DNA of 11,651 nt from Phoronis ovalis (Eukaryota; Phoronida; Phoronidae): contig JAOXYB010051479.1 of NCBI GenBank assembly GCA_028565635.1, forward strand, positions 1 through 11,651, in the 5' to 3' direction. The translations under genes and the position numbers were made by a program. Each line of letters opens with the position of its first letter. Positions within the stretch are counted from its first letter, which is position 1. Of this stretch, positions 9,324-11,651 are shown piece after piece. The notes beneath the pieces are model-generated. The model worked only from the letters and a program-made list of their open reading frames with translations. It made no database searches and had not been told where the DNA came from.

Positions 9324-9370
9324 TTACTAAGTCCATAGTTATAAATTATAAAGTTATGGCTGCTAAGTAA
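9324..9370. repeat. 47-bp imperfect palindrome
   Basis: TTATAA-A-TTATAA at 9339-9351 forms the centre. CCATA (9333-9337) pairs with TATGG (9355-9359), and TTACT...AAGT (9324-9332) pairs imperfectly with the inverse of CTGCTAAGTAA (9360-9370). The strand separation or cruciform potential is driven by AT-rich arms. Function is unknown. Confidence 0.4.
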
Positions 9371-9579
9371 GAATTAAAGGTTACTTTTATAAAGCTAAGT
9401 TCAGCAGAATCATTTTCCTTAACTGATTAATAAAAATTTGAGTTTTTTGTAATTATATACATGTTTAAATTTGAACATATGGTCAACAATGACTTGCAGG
9501 ACAATTGGTCTGGAGACAAACAGTCTATTAGTGAACGAGCCTTTCTTTCCCAGGAGGAGGTACTCAGGGTTCCGTCTAT

Positions 9580-9595
9580 GTAGGGATGTGCTGCT
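9580..9595 (+). repeat. Element 2 left conserved subterminal inverted repeat
   Basis: GTAGGGATGTGCTGCT is the best-kept part of the inverted repeats and is matched at 13 of 16 positions by the inverse of 9888-9903. It lies about 30 bases inside the element, and the outer terminal bases match more loosely. Confidence 0.6.
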
Positions 9596-9597
9596 TT

Positions 9598-9797
9598 AGT
9601 GGATCTGATTTTTTTTACCAAATTGCCAGAGAAACGGGTTTTTCATCAAATTAGCAGAGTGGATCCAGTTTTTGACCAAAAGTAGCAGAGTAGATCCGGT
9701 TTTTGACAAAATTAACAAAATGGATCAGGGTTTTTTGAAAAAGCTAAGTTGATCTGGTTTTTGGCTAAAATAAATTAGTGGACTAGGCTTTTCACCA
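9598..9797 (+). repeat. Element 2 internal tandem units, about 30-bp period
   Basis: Seven degenerate copies of a unit like AGAGTGGATCCGGTTTTTGACCAAA are seen, with the GGATC-equivalent near 9601, 9631, 9661, 9692, 9722, 9750 and 9780, spaced 28-31 bases. An isolated eighth core, CGATCCGGTTTTTAAG, occurs at 9871-9886 next to the right arm. Many copies have lost the CpG of CCGG to TG or CA, as expected from methylation decay. Confidence 0.75.
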
Positions 9798-9887
9798 GTT
9801 TCCAAATGACACATTAAATTGGCAATCAGGTTTAACAAAAACAATTAAGGCATGAAGAAATTAGTTTAGACGATCCGGTTTTTAAGC

Positions 9888-9903
9888 CTTAGCCGTACAC
9901 CCC
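9888..9903 (-). repeat. Element 2 right conserved subterminal inverted repeat
   Basis: The inverse reads GTAGGGGTGTACGGCT and pairs with 9580-9595. It is followed by a CAAAATTTTG palindrome (9908-9917) and the terminal ACTCCCCGG that abuts the target duplication. Confidence 0.6.
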
Positions 9904-9940
9904 TACCCAAAATTTTGTGAAATACTCCCCGGCTTTCTTT

Positions 9941-10500
9941 CTTGTGCACTTCAACAGCTAGTGGACCCACAATGCTTAGGCATTTCACTGATAGTTTTCC
10001 TTGAGATAAAGGATGCAAGATGACACATAAAAAGCATTTAACATTTCAATTTCTACAAGAGTTCAATTTAAAACAGAATTAAAAGTTGAACATTTAAATT
10101 TGCTTATTATTTATTAATCTGACACCAGTGAATACTACATCAGACACATAACACACAAAATATTGTTAGGCAAACAAAATGCCTGTTAATAAGAGATTAA
10201 ACTATTAGAAATTGTTGATTTTTGCAAACATCGCGAACACCAGAAACCCAAATGATAAAAAATCAACAGAAAGAAGGAGAAACATTGCTTTCAGTTTCAT
10301 ATTTTTACGGCATGCAAATTTTTAAATATATTAAACAAAGCCATTTTAATAAACGTGTATTTTGCATAATCTCATGGAACAAACATTACATTTGTACTTT
10401 GTGCATGTAGTGTACTGACAGTTGTTGTGTCGCTTTAACATAACAATTTTGCTTCAAGGTGCAAAAAATTAAGACAATGACCCATTATTCAAACCCATGC
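9941..10500. other. AT-rich non-coding stretch
   Basis: No gene, repeat or signal stands out. The 62-codon frame at 10222-10410 starts at TTG and carries no recognisable motif. Confidence 0.6.
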
Positions 10501-10928
10501 TATACTACGAGATGTGTAAAAGGCACTGTACTGTCAATACCCAGACCCATACCGGCCAATACTAACCTCAAACTCAGTCTTTAATGCAGCCCCTACAGAG
10601 AACCGCTTATAATTACCCTATGCCCTATGGCTATGTCTATGATCACTCATCGACAAGTATTTTCAACAAGTTATGTTATGTCTTATGATGGTACCGGTAA
10701 TTCCTAGCGGAAAAACAGAGAACAGAGGAGAATAGAAAAGGGTCCCGTACTCCCACATCACGAAAGTTCAATAAAAGTTGAACTGAAATGAATGAGATGG
10801 TCACGGAGAGTCCATGAGTCATGTCAACGACATTGATTGAAATTTACCAAATACTGAAATAGGCAAATGACTCGTATGACGTATGTTAATGCAATGTACT
10901 GCAGTTCCAGAGAACATACATGCGATGC

Positions 10929-10945
10929 ACATATATCATATATGT
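10929..10945. repeat. 17-bp perfect palindrome
   Basis: ACATATAT and ATATATGT flank a single C. Partly overlapping, GAACATA (10911-10917) pairs with TATGTTC (10941-10947). It is mostly alternating purine-pyrimidine sequence, so chance is fairly likely. Confidence 0.4.
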
Positions 10946-10975
10946 TCAACAGATTATCCTTCGATTAATACTTAC

Positions 10976-11201
10976 ATGGCAGACACCTTTATCGAGACAA
11001 AAATACGATTCATTTGCACTTCCAACCCGTTTTGGTTAGTTGCATATCTTCTGAATTGAGAGGTAACGAAATTAGTTCCTCCGCTAGGTGTCAGACCAAT
11101 CAACATAAAACAAGACCTGATGGCTACTCGAGTTCCAATTCAATGGTCCCACCATTCCTTAGATATACCTTGGTCCCACTGAAAGCCTGTTATTTCAGTA
11201 G
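10976..11201. promoter_or_regulatory. Possible divergent first-exon or promoter patch (speculative)
   Basis: A consensus-like minus-strand splice donor (GTAAGT reading leftward from 10975) and a plus-strand donor (TAG then GTAAGG from 11202) point away from each other across a 226-bp, roughly 43% GC, CpG-containing patch. That geometry would suit two divergent transcripts with short untranslated first exons. However, six-base donor words occur several times by chance in a window this size, and no TATA box, initiator or conserved coding sequence is visible to support it. Confidence 0.15.
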
Positions 11202-11651
11202 GTAAGGACGCAGATACATGATCACACATTAATAACTAACATTTTATTTCTTGTAAAACTTGTGAGGACGTATCGTGTACAAATATACATTTTGGATTTT
11301 TGGAAAACATGATAAATTCAACATTATGATCGAGATACTGACTACTGTTCTATGTAAATAAACAAACTGATGTATATTATGTAACTCTTAGTTTCTTATT
11401 ACTGCGGCGAACAAAGGCACTGGTGAGAGGTAACTATCTATGTTGTCGGTTCCCGGCTAGGAACTTAGACTCGTTGAGAGACTGATGAGCAGAGTACTAA
11501 TACTAATAGACTTAACAACTTCTCGCTTCTAGGTCTAAACGTGCACTAGCTTTATTATAATAGAAAACAACTTATATATGAAGTGACTAGCCCATGAATG
11601 GACCAGTCCAATATACCCATACCAGGATATCCCATTCCCTCTCGGAACGCC

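Larger units (their letters stand above)
7370..9540. other. AT-rich non-coding stretch between the two elements
   Basis: No gene is supported. The 85-codon ATG frame at 8954-9211 is dominated by Asn, Lys, Tyr, Phe and Ile, lacks any recognisable motif and fits AT-rich chance. Two longer imperfect palindromes inside are listed separately. Nothing resembles a tRNA or other known RNA gene. Confidence 0.65.
9541..9940. mobile_element. Element 2: non-autonomous TIR transposon with perfect 8-bp target duplication
   Basis: A 384-bp element (9549-9932) lies between two exact copies of CTTTCTTT (9541-9548 and 9933-9940). The next base also matches, so 9 bp is possible. The left end reads CCCAGGAGGAGGTACTC. 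The right end, inverted, reads CCGGGGAGTATTT. Further in, GTAGGGATGTGCTGCT (9580-9595) matches the inverse of the right arm, GTAGGGGTGTACGGCT (9888-9903), at 13 of 16 positions. No transposase is encoded, and minus-strand frame 9427-9621 only straddles the left end. Its ends and its GGATCCGGTTTTTGAC-type units resemble short elements I recall from marine invertebrate genomes, unverified. The arms are more diverged than in element 1, so it is likely older. Confidence 0.75.
10501..11651. other. GC- and CpG-enriched right end without identified gene
   Basis: By hand count there are about 33 CpGs in this 1.15 kb, against three in 2041-3000, and many 60-base lines are 40-47% GC (one reaches about 53%) against about 30% to the left. 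No open frame longer than 63 codons exists. The frame 11014-11205 has no ATG start. The contrast suggests a domain edge such as a promoter, untranslated first exon, unmethylated flank or another, unrecognised repeat. A TTCCC-rich stretch at 11449-11464 contains a GTTCC/GGAAC hairpin. The region stops at the window end, so whatever it belongs to is cut off. Confidence 0.55.

Noticed and set aside
6892-9932. Tandem units as a CRISPR array
   Set aside because: The units are degenerate and T-rich, the intervening sequence is not spacer-like, the arrays lie inside TIR elements, and the DNA is eukaryotic.
10738-10760. CCCGTACTCCCACAT as another transposon terminus related to element 2
   Set aside because: There is only a short resemblance to the TACTCCC-type end, with no matching second end, TIR or target duplication nearby.
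11014-11205. 63-codon frame ending at a splice-donor-like AGGTAAGG
   Set aside because: There is no ATG and no recognisable domain. The donor word alone is not enough, so it is kept only as part of a speculative promoter or exon patch.
11479-11500. CTGATGAG, the first core motif of a hammerhead ribozyme
   Set aside because: The second core (GAAA after a closing stem II) and the flanking stems I and III are not present at the right distance.

Overview
The window looks like nuclear, non-coding DNA from an animal with an AT-rich genome, most likely a marine invertebrate. No gene, RNA gene, CRISPR array or bacterial-type signal can be supported. Stops are frequent in all six frames. The longest open frames (85 codons or fewer) have A/T-driven composition, and their number is about what chance gives at roughly 70% AT. 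The organism call rests on low GC, strong CpG depletion over most of the window (a methylation footprint) and two short non-autonomous DNA transposons whose ends and internal repeats resemble elements I remember from marine invertebrate genomes. That resemblance is from memory and was not searched.

Layout. Positions 1-6883 are AT-rich, CpG-poor sequence, probably intron or intergenic DNA. They hold an imperfect ATG/TGA microsatellite (743-799), a weakly protein-like patch with frame breaks (1171-1584), several inverted repeats (1645-1736, 2637-2683, 3963-3979, 5134-5187, 5371-5419, 5804-5864) and a possible decayed transposon fragment (about 4560-4690). Positions 6884-7369 hold the clearest feature: a 470-bp terminal-inverted-repeat element with flanking 8-bp target duplications (7 of 8 identical) and eight copies of a roughly 30-bp unit. 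Positions 7370-9540 are again AT-rich with two imperfect palindromes (7987-8043, 9324-9370). Positions 9541-9940 hold a second, 384-bp element with a perfect 8-bp target duplication, related termini and a different roughly 30-bp T-rich tandem unit. From about 10500 to the end GC rises to about 40% and CpG becomes common, which marks a change of domain such as a gene edge, promoter or unmethylated flank.

Nothing here works together as a pathway. The coherent story is the pair of short transposons. They share CCC(A/G)GG ends, 8-bp target duplications and an internal tandem array of about 30-bp period, although the tandem units differ in sequence. Element 1 keeps many CpGs and clean TIRs and appears younger. 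Element 2 is more decayed.
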